Source: Tetracentron sinense
Lineage: Eukaryota > Streptophyta > Magnoliopsida > Trochodendrales > Trochodendraceae
Length of the DNA: 64,000 nucleotides
Reading direction: 5' to 3'
NCBI GenBank assembly: GCA_015143295.1
Contig: CM026570.1
Coordinates: 28,526,445 to 28,590,444, forward strand
The position numbers and the translations under genes are program-made. The notes under the pieces are model-generated. The model ran no database searches, was not told the DNA's origin, and worked only from the letters and a program-made list of their open reading frames with translations. Positions 55,116-64,000 of the stretch are shown here, one piece after another (position 1 is the stretch's first letter; the number at the start of each line of letters is the position of its first letter).

Positions 55116-56050
55116 GTTTTTTGTTCACGGTAGAAAAGAATCTAATGCTTTTTTCACTTTTGATGGAAAAAAAGTGTTTAAGAAAATTTGGGTCCCAAAA
55201 TGATAAATCACTCCCAAGACCATCCACAAAAGGACCACACATGGTTTGGGTCCCAAAGGGATCTCATCCTCCTAAGACTATTCAAACATCAGTTTGGGTT
55301 CCAGCTAAAATGTGTGGGTTTCGGGAGGAACATATGTTGGAATTATTTAAATTTTGTCTTGTAGATTTGTTTGAAATCTAGCTCCTCCAAGACAAGATGG
55401 TTTTTGGAGAGTGGATGCTCAAGGCACATATTGGGGAACAAAGATCTATTTATCTCAATCTCTACAAAAGATGGAGGACATGTGACTTTCGGGGACAACG
55501 CGAAAGAGAGCATCATTGGCATAGGTAATGTTTGTAAGAACTCTATCACTTTTATTAAAAATGTCTTACTTGTTGAAGGCCTTAAACATAACTTAATTAG
55601 TATTAGTCAATTGTGAGACAAAGGTCTAAATGTTTCCTTTAGATCAAATGTTTGCATTATTAAGGATAAAGATAACATTACTACCCTATTCATAGCTCAT
55701 GGACATGAAAATGTATATACAATTGATTTTGATGAACTTATCTCTCAAAACCTTATGTGTTTTTCAGTTATTAATGAAAGTAGTTGGTTATGACATAGAA
55801 GGCTAGGCCATGCAAGTATGGATTTACTATCGAAATTATCTAGAAAAGATCTAGTTAAAGGCTTACCAAAAATCAAGTTCTTAAAAGATAAAGTTTGTGA
55901 TGCTTGTCAACTAGGTAAACAAATCAAATCATCTTTCAAATGGAAACTAGTAATATCTACTTCTAGACCTTTAGAATTATTGCATATTGATTTGTTTGGA
56001 CCTAATGAAGTTGCTAGTTTAGCTGGTAAACTTTATGTTAAAAGTGTTTT
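55116..56050 (+). pseudogene. Copia-1 protease and integrase N-part, internal deletion
   Basis: Linker tryptophan motifs lead into a protease where the active-site Asp is Glu (WFLESGCSRH). A zinc-binding region HRRLGHASMD ... VCDACQLGKQIK and LHIDLFGPNEVASLAGKLY follow. There the sequence jumps directly to the RT segment VKSVF. About 1230 bp of integrase core and RT N-terminus present in copia-2 (42573-43803) are missing, with only ATG shared at the junction. A TGA replaces a Trp codon near 55791. Confidence 0.85.
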
Positions 56051-57028
56051 TTGAATGGATTCTTATCGGAAGAAGTTTATTTAGAACAACCTCCTTGTTT
56101 TGAAAATCACAAAATGCCTAATCATGTATTTAAACTCACTAAAGTTCTTTATGCTTTAAAACAAACTCCTAGAGCTTGGTATGATAGACTTAGTGGCTTT
56201 CTTCTTGAAAAAGAGTTCATTAGAGGAAAAATAGATACTACCTTGTTTATAAAATCCAAAAAAAATGATATGCTTTTATTTCAAATCTATGTTGAAGATA
56301 TCATTTTTGGATCTACTAATAAAACTCTCTGCCAAGAATTTGCTAAGTCTACGCAGGATGAATTTCAAATGGGCATGATGAGAGAATTAAACTTATTCCG
56401 TGGACTTCAAATCAAGCAATCTAAGGAAGACATCTTTATAAGTACACTAGAGAGCTACTCAAGAAGTTTGGGATGGACAGCTCAAAGAAAGTTGATATCC
56501 CTATGAGTCCAATCACAAAACTAGATAAAGATGAAAAGGGCTTAAGTATGGAAGAAACAAAATATCGAGGTATGATTGGTAGTTTATTGTATTTGACTAC
56601 TAGTAGGCCTGATATTATCTCTTATGTTTGTATATGTGCTCGATTTCAAGCTAATCCTAAAGAATCACACATGACTGCAATCGAAAGAATCTTTAAATAC
56701 TTAATTGGAACAATTGATCGATTATGGTGCCCTAAGAACACATCACTAGAACTAGTTAGTTATTCTGATGCAGACTTTGTTGGTTGCAAAGTTGATTAGA
56801 AGAGCACTAGTCGCTCATGTCAATTTTTAGGACACTTTTTAGTTTCATGGTTATGTAAGAAACAAAACTTTGTAGCTCTATCAACAACTGAGGTTGAATA
56901 TGTATCAGATAGGTGTTGTTGCGCTTAAACATTATACATGAAACAACAATTAGAAGACTTCAAATTATTTTGTGATAAGATTCCAATTGAATGTGATAAC
57001 ACAAGTGCAATATGTGTGACAAAGAATC
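56039..57028 (+). pseudogene. Copia-1 RT C-part and RNase H, truncated
   Basis: NGFLSEEVYLEQPPCFENHK onward, with the RT catalytic YVDD altered to YVED at 56288-56299. A frameshift near 56450, RNase H motifs (SYSDADFVGC, LSTTEVEYVS) and a stop at about 56797 follow. It is cut at 57028 by an LTR fragment. Inactive on several counts. Confidence 0.86.
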
Positions 57029-57904
57029 TGAAAAATCAATTCAGTGAACCTCAAATCAAGGTTTGAGTTGAGAACTCACAAAGTCAAGTGAATGGTTAGG
57101 GCTTCTTATAAGTCTAGTCCAGCCATGAGAATCCACTAAGACAAACTAAACAAGAACTTACAAAACTCGAACTTGACTCCTTCGGACTCGACACCACGAT
57201 CCTTCAGTTCTTAATCCTCCATGCCTCAAAAAGTCACCACGTACTCACAAGTCCCGTGATCAATCGCAGTCGCTCGTACTACTCTTTGTGTCACGAGAAC
57301 AGTCCACGACCTTCCGATCGATCTCCTTCAATGACGGCTTCAGATTCCATCGACCAAATCACTTACCACGATCCGTCTCGGATCAGTCTCCTTCACAAAG
57401 GCTCTTGAAAACTCTGGCCAAGGTGTTCTATCCAGAATGGGTTGATGGTTTGATAAAAATGATCACATAGATGGACTTCTTTAATGCACAAGTCCAAACA
57501 AGCTAATATGGAGCTTTCCGCTTACCAACTGTAGGTTTAATGCACTAACAAAAGGGTTTGAGAAAAATATATTCCATAGGTTTTATGACTTCTGGAGAAC
57601 CTTAAAAATACTCTCCAACCACTCCCTATGTTGTACTCCACGAAGTAGAAGGGTTCACAATATATAGTGACCCAAAAACAGTGTTTAGAAGTTGCTAAAA
57701 TTGGTTAAAAACCAAAGAGGCAAGCAAATGGAAGTTTTAGCAAAACTCCCATATTAGGGTCGATCCCTAAGGATAGTTGGGCTGACCAAAATGTACACTT
57801 GGTTGGACAATAGGATCCTGTAGGGTCGAACCCCATATTTTGAAGTTGCTGTCCAAAAACGCCATACAAATTTTTGGCACTTTCAGGGTCGAACCCCATA
57901 TTGT
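57029..57904 (-). mobile_element. Second minus Sirevirus LTR fragment
   Basis: It begins tgaaaaatcaattcagtg, the LTR terminus of the derivative at 35497-52244, and matches it to about 57904, including AGGGTCGACCCT-like motifs. It shows the uninterrupted sequence at the copia-2 target site. It is truncated by the family D LTR. Confidence 0.83.
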
Positions 57905-59162
57905 CTCCTAAATTACAACTCATTTTTATTCACCTTGGCATTTCATCAAACATGGTGTGTTCATTATCGATTCACCCTACAACATGCTTTTCTAGATGGG
58001 TTTTACTTAAATCATACATGTATGTTCATTATTGGAACAATGCCCTCCCCATTATAATCATCACAACACAACCATTGGCATCCAGTCGCCCATTCCATCT
58101 CCATTCACCATTCACAACCATCCATCTCATAGCACATGTGTAAATAAAGGAAAATAAAGAGAAATAAAGGGGAAAGAGGAACTATAACCAGGAGGGTAGC
58201 AAGAAGTACCGACCTTGAACAATGAGGGGAGAAACCCCTTCCAAAAACGACCGTGAGTTGCTGTCCTAGCTTGAGGAGATGCTCCTCACGAGTTTGTGCC
58301 TTGATCTTGAAGAAAAATGGGCTTGAGTTGAGTGTGGGTTCACAAACCCCTTGATTTCTCTCCAAAATGGAAACCCTAGGTTTAGGAATCGCCCTTTCTT
58401 CTCTTTTTATCTCCTAATCTCTCTCTAAGTGTCGAAAATGAAGCCCTAAAGGCTCGGGTTAAACTCTTAAGGTAGGAGTGAACCGACCAAAAGACCATAA
58501 TACCCTTACTGAAATTTCTACAAAACATGAGTGCTGAACACGTTGGGCTGTGATTAGTGCTGAACACGTTGTGCTGTGAACAGTGCTGAACACGTTGTGC
58601 TGTGAATAGTGCTGAACACGTTGTGCTGTGAACAGTGCTGAACACGTTGTTTGTCTTATGTACAACGTGCCCGTCGTGAGCTGTACAACGTACCCGTTGT
58701 TGCTGTACAACGTACCTGTTGTTGCTGTACAACGTACCCGTTGTTACTGTACAACGTACCCGTTGTTACTGTACAACGTACCCGTTGTTGCTGTACAACG
58801 TACCCGTTGTCTGTTGCACAACGGATGCACAACGTATACGTTATCAGAGCTAGAGCTGTACAACGTACCCGTTGTCTGTTGCAGAACGGATGCACAACGT
58901 ATACATTATCAGAGCTAGAGCTACATCCTTAGCGCCTTCCGAGTTGCGATTGCCTGCAGGTCCAGACTGTTTTGGCCATATCTTTTGACTCGTTCGTCCG
59001 ATTTTGACGATTCAACTTGCGTTGGGTTCGTACTTCGAAAAGGAACATTTCTAACATTTCAGAATTTCCAATTTCCTCCTTATTTATTAATTATACCTCT
59101 TTAAAGGCAAAATGACAACGAAAGTGTCATGCATTAAATGTGAAAAGGTCCGGGGCTCTACA
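57905..59162 (-). mobile_element. LTR family D, U3 side (3' LTR of a gypsy fragment)
   Basis: Only the sense 5' part is present: on the minus strand TGTAGAGCCCCGG at 59162, preceded by a PPT. It lacks its far end, where the Sirevirus LTR fragment abuts. The U3 slot is filled by ACAACG repeats (58530-58925) instead of GATCGGT palindromes. Confidence 0.85.
58530..58925. repeat. U3 double array, family D (26-bp and 22-bp units)
   Basis: About five units of a 26-bp repeat (agtgctgaacacgttgtgctg) are followed by about eight 22-bp units centred on the palindrome ACAACGNGTACGTTGT. Longer mixed units (gcacaacgtatacgttatc) then follow. Open frames over this stretch in several frames result from the repeat. 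Confidence 0.87.
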
Positions 59163-60189
59163 TCCTCCCCTCCTTACAAAAATTTAGTCCTCAAAATTTA
59201 GACGCTACTTGCATTACAGACCAAAAAGAAAATTACCAGTCACATACAAACTTATACAAAAACTCATACAATTAATTCTGGGTAATTTGCTTTGACTTCG
59301 GCTTCACGCTCCCATGTAGCTTCTTCCCGAGCATGGTGTTGCCATTGCACAAGAACCAAAAGGATTGTCTTGTTGCGAAGCACCTGATCTCTTCGATCCA
59401 AAATCTGAACCGGCTTTTCAATCAAGGTGAGGTCCTCTCGAATCTCCAACAGTTCCAAGTCTATGACATGCGAAGGATCCGCAATGTACTTCCGAAGCAT
59501 AGACACATGGAAGACGTTGTGAACTGCGGCCATGTGAGGTGGGAGAGCTACCCTGTAAGCAACCTCACCAACTCGAGTGATAATCTCAAAAGGCCCAACA
59601 TACCGAGGACTGAGCTTGCCTCGCTTTCCAAATCTCATGATCCCTTTACTAGGAGATACTTTCACAAAACTTGATCCCCTACTTGAAATTCTAAGTCCCT
59701 ACGGCGCGTGTCCGCATCACTTTTTTGGCGATCTTGAGCGGCTTTCAATCGATCCCGAATGATCTTAACTGTGTTTGCAGTTTGCTCAATCAATTCTGGA
59801 CCAAGTAATTTCCTTTCTCCTACCTCATCCCAATAGAGAGGAGACCTACAACTTCGTCCATACAAGGCCTCAAACGGTGCCATTTGGATACTTGCCTGAT
59901 AGTTGTTATTATAGGCGAATTCAACCAAAGGCAAGTGCTCTTCCCAACTGCCTCTGAAATCCAACATACAAGCCCGAAGCATGTCTTCAATGACTTGGTT
60001 CACTCTCTCGGTTTGTCCATCCGTCTGTGGATGAAAAGCGGTGCTGAAATCAAGTCGGGAACCCATAGCCTCCTGGAAGCTTTTCTAGAATCGTGATGTG
60101 AATCTTGGATCCCAATCTGACACAATACTAATGGGCACTCCGTGCAACCTCACCACTTCCTTGATGTAGAAAGCGGCTAACTGACTAGA
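59163..60189 (-). pseudogene. Gypsy pol 3' end of family D: integrase core and chromodomain
   Basis: Minus-strand homologue of family A pol residues about 800-1100: [13 protein letters not shown], the FAYNN segment, [20 protein letters not shown], and the [12 protein letters not shown] / EEATWE tail. A 1-base deletion near 59668 shifts the frame, and a Trp codon is TAG near 60086. The sequence is cut at 60189 by an LTR in the opposite orientation. Confidence 0.87.
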
Positions 60190-60404
60190 TGTAGAGCCCC
60201 AGACTTTTTCATGCTTAATACATGACACTTTCATTGCCATTTTGCCTTTAAAGAGGTATAATTAATAAATAAGGAGGAAATTGGAAATTTTGAAACATCA
60301 AAAATATTCCTTTTCGAATTACGAACCCAACGCAAGTTGAATCGTCAAAATCGGACGAACGAGTCAAAAGATATGGCCAAAACAGTTTGGTCCTGCAGGC
60401 AAAT

Positions 60405-60965
60405 CGTAGCTCGGTTATGCACTAAGGACGTAGCTCGGTTATGCGCTAAGGACGTAGCTCGGTTATGCGCTAAGGACGTAGCTCGGTTATACGCTAAGGT
60501 CATGCTCTGATAAGGCCCAGACAACGCATAGACAACGTACTCTGACAACAGGTACGTTGTACAGCAACAACGGGTACGTTGTGCAACAACGGGTATGTTG
60601 TACAGCAACAACGGGTACATTGTGCAACAACAACGGGTACGTTGTACAGCAACAACGGGTACGTTGTGCAACAACAACGGGTACGTTGTACAGCAACAAC
60701 GGGTACGTTGTACAGAAACAACGGGTACGTTGTGCAACAACAACAGGTACGTTGTACAGCAACAACGGGTACGTTGTATATAACACAACGGACAACGTGT
60801 TCAGCACTGTTCACAGCACAACGTGTTCAGCACTGTGACCACAACGTGTTCGACACTGTTCACAGCACAACGTGTTCAGCACTATTCACAGCACAACATG
60901 TTCAGCACTGTTCACAGCACAACGTGTTCAGCACTGTTCACAGCACAACGTGTTCAGCACTCATG
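60405..60965. repeat. U3 triple array, family D plus-strand copy
   Basis: Four 24-bp units (acgtagctcggttatgcgct) at about 60405-60500; nine to ten 22-bp units containing ACAACGGGTACGTTGT at about 60545-60785; and about seven 26-bp units (cacaacgtgttcagcactg) to 60965. The 24-bp unit is single and degenerate in the minus-strand copy at 58921. Confidence 0.87.
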
Positions 60966-61811
60966 TTTTGCAGAAACTTCAGTAAGGGTATTATGGTCTT
61001 TTGGTCGGTTCACTCTTACCTTAAGAGTTTAACCCGAGCCTTTAGGGCTCATTCTCAACACTTAGAGAGATTGGGAGATAAGAAGAGAGGAGAGGGCGAT
61101 TCCTAAACCTAGGGTTTCCATTTTGGAGAGAAATCAAAGGGTTTTGAGACCCTAGATCACTTCCAGTCCGGGTTTTCTCCAAGATCTCGGCTCAAGCACT
61201 CGTTGAGAGCGTTCTCCAAGCTAGGGCAGCAGCTACACAGTCGTTTGGAAAGGGGATTTCTTCATCTTTTCTTCAAGGTCGGTACTTCTTACTACCCTCC
61301 TAGTTATAGTTCCTCTTTCCCCTTTATTTCTCTTTATTCTCCTTTAATTACACTCGTGCAATGAGACGGATGGTTGTGAATGGTGAATGGTGAATGGAGA
61401 TGGAATGGGCGATTGGATGCCAGTGGTTGTGTTGTGATGATTAAAATGGGGAGGGCATTGTTCCAATAATGAACATACATGCATAATCTGAGTAAAACTC
61501 ATCTAGAAAAGCATGTTGTAGGGTAAATCGATAATGAACACACCATGTTTGATGAAATGCCAAGGTGAATAAAGTGAGTTGTAATTTAGGAAATGCATGC
61601 CTAATAAATTATGGATATTGCTAGGGCCTATGATAGTGTGTTTTTCTTGCTTTCCCTGAATGACATGAATATTACATTGCTCAATCATTGATGTTATATG
61701 TGTTGTGAAATCACCCAAATGTCATATTTAAATTTAAATGCAAGTATGTACACGGTTCCCACGAGCACGGAATGCATGACATGATTTAACGAGGTTTTCA
61801 AGAACATGTTA

Positions 61812-61845
61812 GAGGTGGGACATATCCTACGATATGTTTTACCTC
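61812..61845 (+). other. Leader palindrome stem, family D
   Basis: GAGGT at 61812-61816 and ACCTC at 61841-61845 enclose CATATCCTACGATATG, the palindrome seen in other families with one mismatch. Confidence 0.55.
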
Positions 61846-61873
61846 GTTTTCACAAGAAGACAAGAACCAACAT

Positions 61874-62014
61874 TACACGAGGGGTCTCCCCTCACTCACA
61901 AGTGCATATCATGAAGAAGGGCCTCCCTTCCCTCGCAAGTACATACATATCATGAAGAAGGGTCTCCCTTCCCTCACAAGTGCATTGCATAAAGAAGGGT
62001 CTCCCTTCCCTCTC
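61874..62014 (+). repeat. Leader hairpin array GAAGGG-TCT-CCCTTC, family D
   Basis: Three to four units with gaagggtctcccttccctc flanked by cacaagtgcat. It is the same hairpin as in family A, in an LTR whose U3 array is unrelated to family A. Confidence 0.8.
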
Positions 62015-62352
62015 AAGCGCATCTCACAAGGATATTTCACAAGTGTACCTCACAAGTTACATGATCACAAGCAAGCACGCATGACATGCATGACATGACA
62101 CGACATACAAGAATCAAGCAAGATAGACAAGACAAGCTTTCAAGTACGAAAAGATATTTCAAGCCAAGTCAAGTGCACGATGTTTTCAAGAGGTTTTATC
62201 GGCTTTTTACGAAATACAAGCATGATTATAAATTGTTTTACTTCCTTGTATGATATGAATTGTTTCCTGCTTTATGTATTGCCATTTTTATGCTATAATT
62301 GTTGGTTAGTATTTAGTACCCGCTGAGTATTCCATGCTCAGTTGTACGTCTT

Positions 62353-62472
62353 ATGTCGGCAGGTTCGGAGGGAGCTGCTGCTCCATTTGATGTTTGTGCT
62401 CCTGGTCCATTGGTGGAAGAGGAGTACGTCGAGGAGCCTCTGGAGGAACCTGCAGTAGAGGGTTACCATTAG
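62353..62472 (+). CDS. Conserved LTR micro-ORF (39 aa), family D
   Basis: Intact frame MSAGSEGAAA, then APFDVC, PLVEEEYVEE and VEGYH. The Trp of the PWVEEEY core is Leu here. Differences from family A are concentrated at third codon positions (10 of 18). Confidence 0.58.
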   Translation: MSAGSEGAAAPFDVCAPGPLVEEEYVEEPLEEPAVEGYH

Positions 62473-62712
62473 GTGGTTGTAGATTCTGAGTGGATTAGCT
62501 GTGGTGAGATGAGAGATTACATTCATGTATTTTGGCGGGTCTGTCCGCACTTTCTTTTGGTTACTTTGTGTATAAACTTGGATTGCGTATGTATATACCT
62601 AGAGGTTTGGTAGACTTCCGCTATACCATGTTAGAGTATGTTTCCGCTATTTTTGTCCTCTACTGTATATGCTCTGTGGGTTTTGCAGGTTGGTTTGTCA
62701 AGCAAGTCATGA

Positions 62713-64000
62713 TGTAGAGCCCCGGACCTTTTCACATTTATGCATGACCCTTCGTAGCCATTTTTCCTTTAAAGTAATGCAATTAATAAATAAGGAAGAA
62801 ATTGGAAATTCCGAAACATCAGAAATGTTCGTTTTCGAAGTACGAACCCAACGCAAGTTGAATCGTCGAAATCGGATGAACGAATCAAAAGTTATGGCCA
62901 AAACAGTTTGGACCTGCAGACCACCGATCGCTCGGTCCATGGAGCGATCGATCGGTCCAAAACCGATCGCTCGGAGGCTATCGACTGGTCGAGATTTTAC
63001 TATGGGGAAATTTTCCAGAGAGTGAAATTTCAACCGATCGCTCGGTTATGAAACTGATCGATCGGTAGGCAACCGATCGATCGGTCATTAACACCGATCG
63101 CTCGGTACTCGCGTTTTTGCAGAAAATTTAGTAAGGGTGTTTTCGTCTTTTGGGCGTTTCACTCATACCTTAAAGGCTTTGCCCGATCATTTGAGGGTTG
63201 ATACACAACCCTTAGAGTCTTTTGAGAGATAGAGAGAAAGGAGAAGGTTTTCCAAAACCTAGGTTCCATTTTGGAGAGAAATCAAAGGGTTTTGAAACCC
63301 TAGATCAACCTCAAGCTTGATTTCTTCAAGATTTCGGTTCAAGCATTCGTGGAGCTCGTGTGGGGCACTCTCCTCAAGCTAGGGCAGCAACTCACGTGCG
63401 TTTGGTGGACGATTTCTTCCCCCATTTGTCAAGGTCGGTACTTCTTACTACCCTCCTAGTTGTAGCTTCTCTTTTCCTTTATTTCTTCTTGTTTTCCTTC
63501 ACATATATATGTGTTATGAGATTGGTGGTATGAATGGTGAATGGAGATGGATGTTGGCGAATGGATGCCGTGTGGATGATGTGATGAACGAATGGGAAAG
63601 GGCATTGTACTAATAATGAACATACAAGTGTGATGTGAGCATAACCCACCTAGAAAAGCATGATCTAGGTTTAAGTGAATAATGAACACACTCCATGTTT
63701 GATGAAATGCCAAGGTGAACAAAATAAATGATAAATTAAGGGAACCTACGCTTGATTGCTCTTTAAATTGTTAGGGTTCATGATAGTGTGTTTCCTACAT
63801 TTCTTAAAATGCGTAGATTATTACTCACTTAAATTGCTATATGCCATGCTTTGTGAATTACCCCAAATTGCTATATTTAATTCCAAATGCAAGTATGCAC
63901 ACGATCTCACGAGCACGCATGAAATGACGTGATTTACCGATGTTTTAAGTATGGGGCGTAGAGGTGGGGCATATCCTAAGATATGTTTCACTTCGCTTTT
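62713..64000 (+). mobile_element. LTR family A/A2, plus strand, runs off window
   Basis: It starts TGTAGAGCCCCGGACC inside the family D LTR, has GATCGGT palindromes at 62922-63103 and the CATATC palindrome at 63970-63985, and matches the reverse complement of 52674-55110 very closely. The rest, and any target duplication (candidate CATGA at 62708-62712), lie outside the window. Confidence 0.85.
62922..63103. repeat. U3 palindrome array ACCGATCGCTCGGT, right-edge LTR
   Basis: Seven copies or variants, inverted relative to 54713-54899 with almost the same spacing. Confidence 0.83.

Larger units (their letters stand above)
32101..57028 (+). mobile_element. Sirevirus-type copia-1, decayed and interrupted
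   Basis: The plus-strand element has a 5' LTR (32101-34406), PBS (34409-34420), gag (34467-35496), more gag (52245-52673), then protease, integrase and RT pieces (55116-57028). It is interrupted by the minus-strand derivative at 35497-52244 and the A2 solo LTR at 52674-55110. Its 3' end is lost at 57028, where another LTR begins inside the RNase H region. Collinearity with copia-2 supports the joins. Confidence 0.88.
60190..62712 (+). mobile_element. LTR family D, plus strand, interrupted at 62712
   Basis: It starts TGTAGAGCCCCAG and follows the family D order: U3 arrays (60405-60965), leader palindrome (61821-61836), GAAGGG hairpins (61874-62014), micro-ORF (62353-62472). It is cut near its 3' end, within caagcaagtcatg, by another LTR. 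It lies inverted relative to 57905-59162 with a spacer of about 1 kb. Confidence 0.86.

Noticed and set aside
58628-58932. Overlapping open frames on both strands (also 60345-61106)
   Set aside because: They run through the 22-bp and 26-bp tandem repeats in several frames at once. Repeat arrays with no stop in some frames give this pattern; no protein signal.
60541-60790. Regularly spaced short repeats resembling a CRISPR array
   Set aside because: Units are directly adjacent with no unique spacers, and the context is a plant LTR U3.

Overview
This window is heterochromatin-like DNA from a flowering plant, probably a dicot. It consists almost entirely of LTR retrotransposons nested inside one another. 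I see no host gene, rRNA, tRNA or CRISPR. The plant assignment rests on Ty3/gypsy chromodomain elements (Tekay/Del type), a Tat/Ogre-like remnant, Ty1/copia Sirevirus-type elements, and primer-binding sites matching initiator-Met tRNA (TGGTATCAGAGC).

Left nest (1-31500). A decayed minus-strand Tekay-like element (about 104-4258, gag fragment again at 23813-23884) is split by a solo LTR of family C (4259-5124 and 22293-23812). That LTR is split by a young minus-strand Tekay-like element of family A (5125-22287). Family A has the unusual layout LTR-internal-LTR-internal-LTR, with one 5-bp target duplication (CTAAC) around the whole array. Beyond this lies the minus-strand 3' part of a Tat/Ogre-like element: LTR 23885-28363 interrupted by a family B solo LTR at 25477-28008, a polypurine tract, an 82-bp minisatellite, and an integrase C-terminal remnant at 31329-31480.

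Right nest (31512-64000). Family E gypsy LTR scraps are followed by Sirevirus copia-1 (plus strand, 32101 to 57028, broken). Copia-1 contains a minus-strand Sirevirus deletion derivative (35497-52244) that keeps only LTRs, PBS and the multi-PPT region. Inside that derivative sits Sirevirus copia-2 (38735-51597, TSD CTCCC), which carries gag, pol and an extra 3' ORF and is itself hit by a family C solo LTR (47247-49640). Copia-1 also contains a solo A2 LTR (52674-55110). The right end holds family D gypsy LTRs in inverted orientation (57905-59162 and 60190-62712) around a pol scrap, then an A-type LTR running off the window.

Only the two family A copies look coding-competent. Gag lies upstream of pol and is separated from it by a predicted 142-144 bp GT-AG intron, also present in the decayed older element. 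Splicing would join Gag to protease-RT-RNaseH-integrase-chromodomain.

The most interesting signals are inside the LTRs. (1) A 39-46 codon reading frame with a PWVEEEY core is conserved across several gypsy LTR families, with third-position-biased changes and an in-frame indel. (2) Family-specific palindrome arrays occupy the same promoter-proximal slot in gypsy and copia LTRs. (3) A second leader slot holds family-specific tandem hairpins, and the two slots combine independently. (4) A CATATC-N4-GATATG palindrome sits in a conserved leader stem. (5) Copia-2 appears to have an LTR-like promoter module directly in front of its extra ORF.
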